Assembly: GCA_964636965.1 (NCBI GenBank)
Contig: CAZWST010000031.1
Location: forward strand, 1 to 19,537
Length of the DNA stretch: 19,537 nucleotides
Source: CAG-582 sp964636965
GTDB lineage: Bacteria; Bacillota_I; Bacilli_A; RF39; UBA660
Direction of reading: 5' to 3'
This document shows positions 5,790 through 12,070 of this stretch, in pieces; position 1 is the first letter of the stretch; each line of letters starts with the position of its first letter. Position numbers and translations under genes: made by a program. The notes under the pieces are model-generated. The model was given only the letters and a program-made list of their open reading frames with translations, did not search any database and was not told the origin of the DNA.

Positions 5790-7961
5790 TTAATTACCTA
5801 AATAAGTAATTCTTGCATAGCCATTGCCTTGTTTAGCTTTATCAGATATTGGCTCTTCTGATGACTCTGTTACTGTTATGGTCATAGTTAATTCATCTTC
5901 TGATGTTTCACAATTAAAGCATGTCATATGCTTTTCTTCTAAGTTACTATTTCCAATATATCCAGAACCGCCAGCTCCTGCTATAGAGCTTTCTGTGGAC
6001 CCGTTAGATATAAATGTTGAACCACCATATAGTCCTCCACCAGATCCACTACTTCCTTCAGCAGATCCAGCCGTATTATAACCCGCATATCCAGGTGATC
6101 CTATACCAAATGCATAACCATTTTCTTGAGTTCCTCCAGTAGAAATTCTAGTAACATTAACTGTTACACCATTCATTCCGCCACCAGATCCACCACCAGA
6201 TGTCCAGCCAGCTCCTCCTCCACCTCCAGAAACAATTAATATTTTATCCTTATTTTCTTCTAATGTTGAAAGTTTGCCAGATTGAGTAGCAATATGAGTA
6301 GCACCGCCTCCTCCAGCTCCGCCAGGGAACCCTGAAGAATATCCATTTCCACCAGTACCTCCGCCATTATAGCCCCCACTAACACCCATACGATGATAAT
6401 CTGAAGAATTAGCTATAAGGTTTTTCCCTGCACCTCCAACATTAACATACAATTTGTCACCTTTTTTTAAATATGTTTTGCCAGTTGAATACGCTCCTTT
6501 TCCACCAAGATTATGAGAAGAATAACCATTTCGATCTAATGCATCATAGTTGCCACCTTGAGCTCCCCAGGTTTCTAATTTATAATATCCACTAGATGGT
6601 GCAATAAATATTTGCTCAGATCCAGTATAATCAAATTCCCCGGAGTTCATTTGTTTAGATACAAGAGTTATTTTAACATATCCATTTCCTATATTTCCTG
6701 TCATTGTTGTTGTGCCATCGTGTGAAGGCATTTCATTAGATTCTCCATCATAAGCAACAATTGAACTAAATAAATAATCATTATTTAAAGAATCAAAAAT
6801 AGTATTTTCATTTATATAAGAAGAGCCGCCACCGCCACCAGAGCAAATGGAGTTCCCGCCTCCATACCAACCGGATCCTCCTCCACCTCCATCAATATCT
6901 ATAGATGTACCGGTGTAATTACTGCCACCAAAATATCCATAAATTTGTGTATTACAAGAAGTTCCGCCAGATGTTTGAGAAGCTCCATACGCTAAGCACT
7001 GCGTATTACCTTGAGTTTTGCCTCTATAACCATTTATTATTCCTCCAGCTCCACCAGAACCTTCATAAGACGAACGGTTATTAATATCTAGACTTGCTCC
7101 ACCGCCACCACTAGCAACCATCAATATCTGGTCTTTTTTTTCTGATAAAGTTGCTAATTCACCGCTCACAAGTGCAAGAGATGTTGCTCCTCCACCTGCT
7201 GCACCTACACATTGGCCAATCCCACGAACGGATCCTCCACCATTATAGCCACCTAATGATACTCTAGTGGTGCCATCATAACTACTTCCAACTTTATTAG
7301 CGTCTTCCCCACGTCCGCCAACATTAATGAAAAGTTCTTCATCTGTACTTAATCTTACATTCCCAGAAACATATGAACCATTACCACCTACATTTTCATG
7401 AATACCAAAAGCATTTCCACCACTGGCACCCCATAACTCAATTCTATATTTTCCATTACAAGGAACATTAAACTGTTGTTCATCCCCTGTATAATTAAAC
7501 ACCCAAGTTTTCCCTTCATTATATGAACATAGTTCATCTGCATAACCTGTTCTACTAATTTTCTCAACATTTATAGTACAGGTTATTTCATTTGTATTTG
7601 TTGTTGAAATAGTTTTTGTCATTACATCTTGTGCAGATAGATTTTCAATTTGTTCAATAGTTACATTATCGTTTGGTATACAAACAAGATTAATGTTTGC
7701 ATCATATTGAGTACTTAAATTTTCTACTGTATATTCTAATGAATCTTTTCCGGTTCCAGTAAAAGTGAATGATTGTTTATTTGCAGATATTAATTCATCT
7801 TTAGCATCATTATTTATTTTAAGATTAGTTATTTCTATTTTAAAGTCCTCTAAGTTTTCGGCTATATTAACATTTCCTTTTATATCAAGCACTGTTGAAA
7901 CACTAGCAAATCCAATAGTTACAAAAAATATAAGTGAAAATATCATGATATGCTTCTTCAT
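5790..7961 (-). CDS. Secreted glycine-rich domain protein 2, tandem domains
   Basis: A 723-residue paralogue of the 81-1367 product. Residues 1-20 are the signal segment. The N-terminal domain (to about 145) is nearly identical to that of protein 1, including the NNDAK, FTFTGTG and CTINVEKISRT stretches. Two glycine-rich units follow: A at about 150-435, opening FNYTG, VPC, ELWGASGG, and B at about 440-723, opening FDYTG, APSSG, ETWGAQGG. Each unit ends GNGY(V/A)(K/R)IT. Unit B most resembles the single unit of protein 1. The ATG at MKKHIM is preferred (GAAAGGTG site); an in-frame ATG 30 nt upstream has no site and is absent from the paralogue. No sorting signal or C-terminal anchor. Probably a surface or secreted binding protein; ligand unknown. 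Confidence 0.87.
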   Translation of the reverse strand: MKKHIMIFSLIFFVTIGFASVSTVLDIKGNVNIAENLEDFKIEITNLKINNDAKDELISANKQSFTFTGTGKDSLEYTVENLSTQYDANINLVCIPNDNVTIEQIENLSAQDVMTKTISTTNTNEITCTINVEKISRTGYADELCSYNEGKTWVFNYTGDEQQFNVPCNGKYRIELWGASGGNAFGIHENVGGNGSYVSGNVRLSTDEELFINVGGRGEDANKVGSSYDGTTRVSLGGYNGGGSVRGIGQCVGAAGGGATSLALVSGELATLSEKKDQILMVASGGGGASLDINNRSSYEGSGGAGGIINGYRGKTQGNTQCLAYGASQTSGGTSCNTQIYGYFGGSNYTGTSIDIDGGGGGSGWYGGGNSICSGGGGGSSYINENTIFDSLNNDYLFSSIVAYDGESNEMPSHDGTTTMTGNIGNGYVKITLVSKQMNSGEFDYTGSEQIFIAPSSGYYKLETWGAQGGNYDALDRNGYSSHNLGGKGAYSTGKTYLKKGDKLYVNVGGAGKNLIANSSDYHRMGVSGGYNGGGTGGNGYSSGFPGGAGGGGATHIATQSGKLSTLEENKDKILIVSGGGGGAGWTSGGGSGGGMNGVTVNVTRISTGGTQENGYAFGIGSPGYAGYNTAGSAEGSSGSGGGLYGGSTFISNGSTESSIAGAGGSGYIGNSNLEEKHMTCFNCETSEDELTMTITVTESSEEPISDKAKQGNGYARITYLGN

Positions 7962-8003
7962 ATAAATACACCTTTCTATTTTTAGGCGCAATTACCTACA
8001 TTA

Positions 8004-8035
8004 AGCATACCATTTTTTTTAGTTCTATAACAGCT
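8004..8035 (-). promoter_or_regulatory. Promoter of Gly-rich gene 2 with an 8-A tract
   Basis: Minus strand: CTGTTA (8033-8028, weak -35), then an 18-nt spacer containing eight A (8013-8020) and ending in TGG, then TATGCT (8009-8004). The TGGTATGCTTA core and the following GCGCCTAAAAATAGAAAGG leader match gene 1 almost base for base; the A-run length is the main local difference. Confidence 0.55.
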
Positions 8036-8046
8036 AATTTTATTAT

Positions 8047-8066
8047 TTTATACATTATTTGACACA
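8047..8066. repeat. 20-bp element shared upstream of both Gly-rich genes, copy 2
   Basis: Identical to 1476-1495. It lies between the Gly-rich 2 promoter and the plus-strand promoter of the putative antitoxin RNA, so it could influence either. Confidence 0.6.
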
Positions 8067-8076
8067 CAGTTATAAC

Positions 8077-8105
8077 TTGAATAAAAATAACTATTGTGTT
8101 ATTAT
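8077..8105 (+). promoter_or_regulatory. Promoter of the putative antitoxin RNA
   Basis: TTGAAT (8077-8082), 17 nt, TATTAT (8100-8105). Spacing is optimal and the hexamers match consensus at four and five of six positions. Transcription should start near 8112, towards the toxin-like gene. Confidence 0.65.
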
Positions 8106-8139
8106 GTATGTAGATGAAGGAAACTTCATACAATATTAA

Positions 8140-8174
8140 AGGAGAATTCGATATGGTTATGTCGAATGTCTACC
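8140..8174. repeat. Inverted repeat, left arm (pairs with 8337-8365)
   Basis: The arm runs from AGGAGAATTCGAT to ATGTCTACC. Its reverse complement recurs at 8337-8365 with several substitutions and a gap of about six bases. The arms bracket the toxin-like gene. A minus-strand transcript reading across both could pair its 5' and 3' ends. Confidence 0.65.
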
Positions 8175-8187
8175 TTATTTGGTTAGC

Positions 8188-8222
8188 AGACATTTAAGCT
8201 TTCGCTTAGATGTCTTTTTTTA
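8188..8222 (+). terminator. Terminator of the small RNA, shared with the toxin gene end
   Basis: A 12-bp stem, AGACATTTAAGC and GCTTAGATGTCT (one G-U pair), around a TTTC loop, followed by seven T on the plus strand. The stop codon of the minus-strand toxin-like gene lies in its right arm. On the minus strand no T-run follows the hairpin, so toxin transcripts may read through into the left inverted repeat. Confidence 0.85.
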
Positions 8223-8304
8223 TTACAACTATTATTAAAAATAGAAGGAATAATATGAGAGATAAAGATTTCAAAAACTTTAGTATAAAAGTTTTTGTCT
8301 TCAT
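8206..8304 (-). CDS. Putative type I toxin, 32-residue hydrophobic peptide
   Basis: A 32-residue peptide beginning MKTKTFILKFLKS, with an almost unbroken hydrophobic segment at about residues 13-28 and a charged KKDI tail. That is the usual architecture of type I membrane toxins such as Fst, Ldr or TxpA, without clear sequence identity to any I know. Translation is strongly supported: GGGAGGAGGTGAT is an almost full anti-16S match seven bases before the ATG. Upstream, ACCTCC can pair with that site and mask it. An upstream promoter block, a convergent small RNA and flanking inverted repeats complete the picture. It is too short for usual gene callers. Alternative: a small membrane peptide with a non-toxic role. 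Confidence 0.62.
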   Translation of the reverse strand: MKTKTFILKFLKSLSLILFLLFLIIVVIKKDI

Positions 8305-8310
8305 CACATC

Positions 8311-8339
8311 ACCTCCTCCCTTTATTTAAGTTTGGAGGT
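8311..8339 (-). promoter_or_regulatory. Hairpin that could mask the toxin ribosome-binding site
   Basis: In the minus-strand transcript ACCTCC (8339-8334) is perfectly complementary to GGAGGT of the ribosome-binding site (8316-8311), separated by a 17-nt loop. Sequestration of the start region is a common feature of type I toxin mRNAs. Confidence 0.5.
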
Positions 8340-8365
8340 AGACATCCGACTTATCAAATTCTCCT
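8337..8365. repeat. Inverted repeat, right arm (pairs with 8140-8174)
   Basis: Read on the minus strand: AGGAGAATTTGAT, AAGTC, then GGATGTCTACC, in the 5' leader of the toxin-like gene. It overlaps the first bases of the mask for the ribosome-binding site, so pairing with the 3' arm would compete with the mask. Confidence 0.65.
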
Positions 8366-8375
8366 AAGTTCATAT

Positions 8376-8452
8376 TACTATATTATTTATGCTATTACAA
8401 GCATAAAAATCAACGTATTTTCGGTACTTCTAAGCAGATTTTTAATATTTGT
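8376..8452 (-). promoter_or_regulatory. Promoter block of the toxin-like gene (copy 2 of 1-77)
   Basis: Minus strand: TTGATT, 16 nt, CATAAA, with a TATGCT-AGCATA palindrome (8388-8393 and 8400-8405) between and overlapping the hexamers. It is 73/77 identical to 1-77, including the paired A-T to G-C change within the palindrome. An alternative reading is TTGTAA-17-TAATAT a little further downstream. Either gives a toxin leader of about 70-80 nt. Confidence 0.55.
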
Positions 8453-8483
8453 ATTACAGATATTATAAATCTGTTTTTATATG

Positions 8484-8507
8484 AAAAAAAGTTGTGCATA
8501 CACAACT
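8484..8507 (-). terminator. Intrinsic terminator after tyrS
   Basis: Minus strand: AGTTGTG, TATG, CACAACT-type 7-bp stem followed by seven T. The tyrS stop codon lies in the first arm. Confidence 0.87.
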
Positions 8508-9681
8508 ATTTATCAATAACAATTTTAACAATTTTCTTTTTGCCTTTTTGTAAAACAAACTCAGTCTTCTCAACTACATAGTTAGGATCAACTACTTTTT
8601 CTCCATCAATACTTACTCCACCTTGTTCAACAAGTCTTCTTGCTTCACTTTTTGATGGTGCGAGTTCGCTTTCAACTAATATATCTAAAATATTTGTTGA
8701 TTTAACATTAATTGCTGGCATATCTTCACTAACTTTACCAGAGAATATTGCTTCACTTGTTTCTTGTGCTTTATTAGCTTCTTCTTCTCCATGTAAGAAT
8801 GCAATAACCTCATGAGCAAGTCTCTTTTGAGCCATTCTAAGTTCAGGTTTTTCCTTATGCTTACGTTCAATATCTTCAATTTCTTCTTTAGATAAGAATG
8901 TTAATTTCTTTAAATAATCAATTACACACTCATCACTTGAATTAATTAGGTATTGATATAATTCATAAGAAGATGTTTTATTCTTATCAAGCCATAATGC
9001 ATTTCCCTCAGTCTTACCAAACTTAACTCCATTTGCATCTAACACTAATGGCATAGTCATACCGTATAATTCAATGTTATCACGTTTACGAGCAAGTTCA
9101 ATACCAGTAGTAATGTTTCCCCATTGATCAGATCCAGCAACTTGTAATGTAACTCCTTTTGTTTTATTTAATACAACAAAGTCCATACCTTGCAAAATAG
9201 TATAAGCAAACTCACAGAAAGTTATACCAGAATCCAATCTTCTATTAATAATATCTTTATCTAACATATAATTAACATTAATGTATTTACCATAGTCTCT
9301 TAAAAAATCTAATGTTGTTAAATCTTTTGTCCATTCATAGTTATTAACAACTTCAAATCCAAATATACTTTTAGCTTGTTTAGTTAAACCTAAAACATTC
9401 TTTTCAACTTCTTCTTTTGTTATCATTGGACGCTCTTTACTAGGCTTAGGATCTCCAATTAATCCAGTAGCTCCACCAATTAATAATATTGGTTTATGTC
9501 CAAATCTTGCTAATCTACTAGCAATTAAGAATGATGAAAAATGCCCAATATGCATAGAGTCAGCAGTAGGATCAGTACCTATATAAAAAGTTAACTTTTC
9601 CTCATTTAATTTTTTCTTTAACTCTGGACTAGAGATATCTTTAATTAAACCTCTCCACTCTAAATCTTCAAAACAATTCAT
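8506..9681 (-). CDS. tyrS: Tyrosyl-tRNA synthetase
   Basis: A 391-residue class I aminoacyl-tRNA synthetase that charges tRNA-Tyr. HIGH at 44-47 follows FYIGTDPTADSM; the KMSKS-equivalent loop reads KFGKT after LVLDANGV, the usual TyrS variant. The tyrosine-site QGMDF and GSDQWGN motifs are present. A C-terminal S4 RNA-binding domain (about 325-391) contains APSKSEARRLVEQGGVSIDG. Slightly shorter than the Bacillus enzyme (about 420). The ATG before NCFEDLEWRGL has an AGAGGAT site; an in-frame ATG 33 nt upstream overlaps the leader terminator and is rejected. Expression is controlled by the T-box leader upstream. Confidence 0.97.
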   Translation of the reverse strand: MNCFEDLEWRGLIKDISSPELKKKLNEEKLTFYIGTDPTADSMHIGHFSSFLIASRLARFGHKPILLIGGATGLIGDPKPSKERPMITKEEVEKNVLGLTKQAKSIFGFEVVNNYEWTKDLTTLDFLRDYGKYINVNYMLDKDIINRRLDSGITFCEFAYTILQGMDFVVLNKTKGVTLQVAGSDQWGNITTGIELARKRDNIELYGMTMPLVLDANGVKFGKTEGNALWLDKNKTSSYELYQYLINSSDECVIDYLKKLTFLSKEEIEDIERKHKEKPELRMAQKRLAHEVIAFLHGEEEANKAQETSEAIFSGKVSEDMPAINVKSTNILDILVESELAPSKSEARRLVEQGGVSIDGEKVVDPNYVVEKTEFVLQKGKKKIVKIVIDK

Positions 9682-9703
9682 AACTATCCTCTTTTCTATA
9701 AAT

Positions 9704-9842
9704 AAAAAAATCATGAACTAATAAGGACGAGAGAACGTATTCCCGTGGTACCACCTTAATTCATGACTTTAATCACCTTAAAATATCTTAACGCGATAAA
9801 ACGATTTGACTCCTAGGGTCGTAAATCCTAATCTCCATCAAC
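9704..9842 (-). promoter_or_regulatory. Tyrosyl T-box riboswitch with short specifier stem
   Basis: The minus strand contains the T-box core AAGGTGGTACCACG (9757-9744); UGGU can pair with the ACCA end of tRNA-Tyr. A terminator follows: left arm 9766-9754 and right arm 9726-9711 (TCATGAA against TTCATGA, AGG against CCT), then seven T at 9710-9704. A candidate UAC specifier codon (9823-9821) sits in GATTTACGAC, which pairs with GTCAAATC around a CCTAGGA loop. Uncharged tRNA-Tyr would favour the antiterminator and turn on tyrS. The region before the core is only about 85 nt, so stem I appears much shorter than the usual roughly 100 nt. Confidence 0.9.
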
Positions 9843-9848
9843 AAATTA

Positions 9849-9878
9849 ATTATACTTCATTATTTTAACTTTTGTCAA
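9849..9878 (-). promoter_or_regulatory. Consensus promoter of the tyrS T-box leader
   Basis: Minus strand: TTGACA (9878-9873), 18 nt, TATAAT (9854-9849). Both hexamers are perfect. It begins 6 nt beyond the stop codon of the zinc-ribbon gene; no terminator is visible between them. Confidence 0.88.
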
Positions 9879-9883
9879 TTAGT

Positions 9884-11230
9884 TTATCTCTTCATTAGAT
9901 TTTTATATTCTAAAGCTGCCTTAATAGATACATCCGATACATCGTTTATATCAATTTTCTCCATATTAGATGAAACTTCTTCATATTTAGCATTTTTAAG
10001 AATATCCGCAGTAATATCTAATATGTCATAGTCATATCCATTATTAGCATCTACTATTTCTAAATAATACACTTTATCATTTCCTGCATCAGCAAAAGCA
10101 ATCATTCTATTATTTAATTTAGTAGTAGTTTCAAATACTAAAAATTCAACATCATTAGCTTTTAATTCTTTAACATTATTAACAGTTATACTATTTTCTA
10201 TCATTGAAGCTCTAAGAGAATTCTTTGCACCAGTTAGGTCTTGATATAAACCATCATTAGTTCTTATATAAATTCTAAATAAATCATCTTCACCATAAAT
10301 AAGCACACCACCATTACTTTTGTCATAAGTATAGTCGCTTGGTATTAAATAAGTAAACCCGCCAATATTAGTTGTATTATTTTTACCATCACTTATATAT
10401 TTTACTTTTTTATTTGATAAAACACTTCTATTACCAGTGTTAGTACTACAATAATTTTTTGAAAATAACGATTTACCTAAGAGTATACCGATTACTAAAA
10501 AAATTACTGCAATTATTATCATTAGTGATTTAGGAACATTTTTACTTCCTTTTGGTAATACTATTTTAAACTTCTTTTTCTTATTAGGGTCTTCTAATGT
10601 TGTAGTTGCACTCGTATTTTCTCCAACAGTTGTATCCCCTTGAGTTACTTCGGGAGCAGATCCATCTGAAGGCATTGATACTTCAGTTACTTCTCCTACA
10701 CTAGGAATTGCTATATCGACTCTCTCACTTTGTCTATTTTGTTCATCTATTTCCTCTTGCTTTTGTAATGCTTCAGCCTCTTCTGAATAAGTAGAAATAG
10801 ATTCTTCATTTGATAAATCCCCTGCTCCTTGTGTTAAATTCTCTTCTTCAACATTAAGTGTTGGTGGAGCCATATTTTCTGTAATTACTACTGAATCGTT
10901 ATCACTTAAATCAAACATTTCAGAGCTTTCGGCATTTAAAGTAGATTCTTCTTGATTATTAGTATCTAATGTATCAGTAGAATTTAGATTACTTAAATCT
11001 TTAATAGGTTCAAGTAATTGAGTTTTTTCTAAATCACTTCCATTTGGATTAACAGTTTGTGAAGGTGGAGTATTTGTATCTACTAAAGTATCTGTAGAAA
11101 CCACTTGATTTACACTTGAATTAGCAACATCTTGTGTATTATTATTTTGGGTATTTGCATTATCAGTGCCACAAATTGGACATATAGTAGATCCAGCAAG
11201 TAAAGGTTTCCCACAATTACTACAATTCAT
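9884..11230 (-). CDS. Zinc-ribbon membrane protein with acidic linker
   Basis: A 448-residue protein. Residues 3-21 form a zinc ribbon with two CxxC pairs (CSNC, CPIC). A disordered Ser/Thr/Glu/Asn-rich linker runs to about residue 215, then a KKKK basic patch, one membrane helix (SLMIIIAVIFLVIGILLG, about 235-255), and an outside domain of about 190 residues with alternating strands (YLIPSDYTYD, LFRIYIRTNDG, FLVFETTTKL). The layout suggests the ribbon stays in the cytoplasm and the C-terminal domain is exported. Zinc-ribbon/TM proteins of this kind are common in low-GC Gram-positives; their function is mostly unknown. Its own promoter and a GAAGGTGG site precede the ATG. Sensor or envelope role is only inference. 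Confidence 0.85.
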   Translation of the reverse strand: MNCSNCGKPLLAGSTICPICGTDNANTQNNNTQDVANSSVNQVVSTDTLVDTNTPPSQTVNPNGSDLEKTQLLEPIKDLSNLNSTDTLDTNNQEESTLNAESSEMFDLSDNDSVVITENMAPPTLNVEEENLTQGAGDLSNEESISTYSEEAEALQKQEEIDEQNRQSERVDIAIPSVGEVTEVSMPSDGSAPEVTQGDTTVGENTSATTTLEDPNKKKKFKIVLPKGSKNVPKSLMIIIAVIFLVIGILLGKSLFSKNYCSTNTGNRSVLSNKKVKYISDGKNNTTNIGGFTYLIPSDYTYDKSNGGVLIYGEDDLFRIYIRTNDGLYQDLTGAKNSLRASMIENSITVNNVKELKANDVEFLVFETTTKLNNRMIAFADAGNDKVYYLEIVDANNGYDYDILDITADILKNAKYEEVSSNMEKIDINDVSDVSIKAALEYKNLMKR

Positions 11231-11254
11231 AATTCCACCTTCTATTCTATAACA

Positions 11255-11283
11255 ATTATACTTTATTCTTGGTAATTATTCAA
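11255..11283 (-). promoter_or_regulatory. Promoter of the zinc-ribbon gene
   Basis: Minus strand: TTGAAT (11283-11278), 17 nt, TATAAT (11260-11255), about 25 bp before the start codon. Confidence 0.8.
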
Positions 11284-11315
11284 TATAAATAAATTAATAG
11301 AATAAATGCCAACAT

Positions 11316-11342
11316 AAAAAAATAGAACTTTATAAAAGCCCT
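11316..11342 (-). terminator. Terminator of the lipoprotein-YtxH operon
   Basis: Minus strand: AGGGCTTT, a 3-nt loop, AAAGTTCT (two G-U pairs), then seven T, starting 2 nt past the YtxH-like stop codon. Confidence 0.75.
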
Positions 11343-11343
11343 A

Positions 11344-11739
11344 TTAATCTTCTAATTTTTCTTGCATATCGGCTAACATTGTAGCTAATTTTTTCTTAAT
11401 ATCTTTTGCTGTCTTTTCAACAACTGGAGCACTTTTTTCTTTAGCCATGTCAACTAAATCTTGCGCTTTATCACTTAATTCATTAATTTTTTTCTTAGCA
11501 ATCTTTTTAGCTTTTGCTGCATCCATATCAGCAAGTTCAGCTTTTAGTTTTTCAAAACTATCTACTAAATCATCTTTAACTTCATTAAGATCGATATCTT
11601 TAACTTTATTGGTAAGATTTTTAGCTCCCTTTTTCAAATCTTTTCTAGTTTCTTCACCACTTTTTGGTGCTAAAAGCATACCAATTCCTACACCAACAGC
11701 GGCTCCTGCAAGTAATTTACCTAATCCTTTTTTTCCCAT
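11344..11739 (-). CDS. YtxH domain protein
   Basis: A 131-residue protein with the YtxH (gas-vesicle-protein-like) signature at the N-terminus: small residues around a short hydrophobic stretch (AGAAVGVGIGMLLAP), then KSGEETRKDLKKG. The rest is a Lys/Glu/Ala-rich amphipathic helix, probably a coiled coil, with EKTAKDIKKK near the end. Bacillus YtxH is encoded beside YtxG and belongs to the sigma-B general stress regulon; function is poorly defined. Here it is the last gene of a four-gene run, starting one nucleotide after the YtxG-like gene. ATG with a GGAAAGG site. Likely membrane-associated. Confidence 0.88.
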   Translation of the reverse strand: MGKKGLGKLLAGAAVGVGIGMLLAPKSGEETRKDLKKGAKNLTNKVKDIDLNEVKDDLVDSFEKLKAELADMDAAKAKKIAKKKINELSDKAQDLVDMAKEKSAPVVEKTAKDIKKKLATMLADMQEKLED

Positions 11740-11740
11740 A

Positions 11741-12070
11741 TTATTTTTTCCTTTCCTTTTTTAGAATTTCTTTAATTTCTTCTTCCTCTTCAAGAACTTC
11801 CTCATTACTATCTTTGTTAAATAGTTTAATTAAGAATGATTCAATATAATTAACACATTTTTCGGTTAATCCTGAAACTTTATTACTAACCATTTCAAAA
11901 ATAGTAAATAAAGAGTTTAAACTATTAACTTTATTTTCAACATTTAAAGCTATAGCTTTTACTTTATCAATTATATATATGCATTTAATTATTAAAATAA
12001 TACCAACTATAAGTAAAACTATAAGAAGTATATCAATAACTATAGGTAATACGATATCTAATATTTCCAT
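11741..12070 (-). CDS. Membrane protein, YtxG/DUF948-like
   Basis: A 109-residue protein with one long N-terminal membrane helix (about residues 7-33: Ile/Leu/Val-rich) then an amphipathic helical region (VKAIALNVENKVNSLNSLF) and an acidic-then-basic tail (EEVLEEEEEIKEILKKERKK). The helix-plus-coiled-coil build and the position just before a YtxH gene match the ytxG-ytxH pair of Bacillus, where YtxG is a DUF948 protein. The assignment rests mostly on context. Its ATG shares an A with the upstream stop codon (TAATG), indicating translational coupling. Confidence 0.75.
   Translation of the reverse strand: MEILDIVLPIVIDILLIVLLIVGIILIIKCIYIIDKVKAIALNVENKVNSLNSLFTIFEMVSNKVSGLTEKCVNYIESFLIKLFNKDSNEEVLEEEEEIKEILKKERKK

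Larger units (their letters stand above)
8112..8222 (+). ncRNA. Putative antitoxin-type small RNA, about 110 nt
   Basis: Between the promoter and a strong terminator lie two further hairpins: ATGAAG-GAAA-CTTCAT (8114-8129, a GNRA tetraloop) and a 9-bp stem ATTCGATAT-GGTT-ATGTCGAAT (8146-8167, one G-U pair). The RNA converges on the toxin-like gene and overlaps its last codons through the shared terminator, as in Fst/par-type type I systems. A 14-codon frame with an AAGGAG site starts at 8153 inside the second hairpin; it may be incidental. The regulatory role is inference. Confidence 0.55.

Noticed and set aside
8153..8197. A 14-codon plus-strand frame (MVMSNVYLIWLADI) within the putative antitoxin RNA, with an AAGGAG site
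   Set aside because: Its start lies inside a 9-bp hairpin and its end inside the terminator; it may be incidental or a decoy. Kept only as a remark in the RNA entry.
8077..8452. Miniature transposon or insertion sequence, because of the flanking inverted repeats
   Set aside because: The arms lie inside the transcribed units, no target-site duplication is seen, and the promoter, RNA and peptide arrangement explains the block better.
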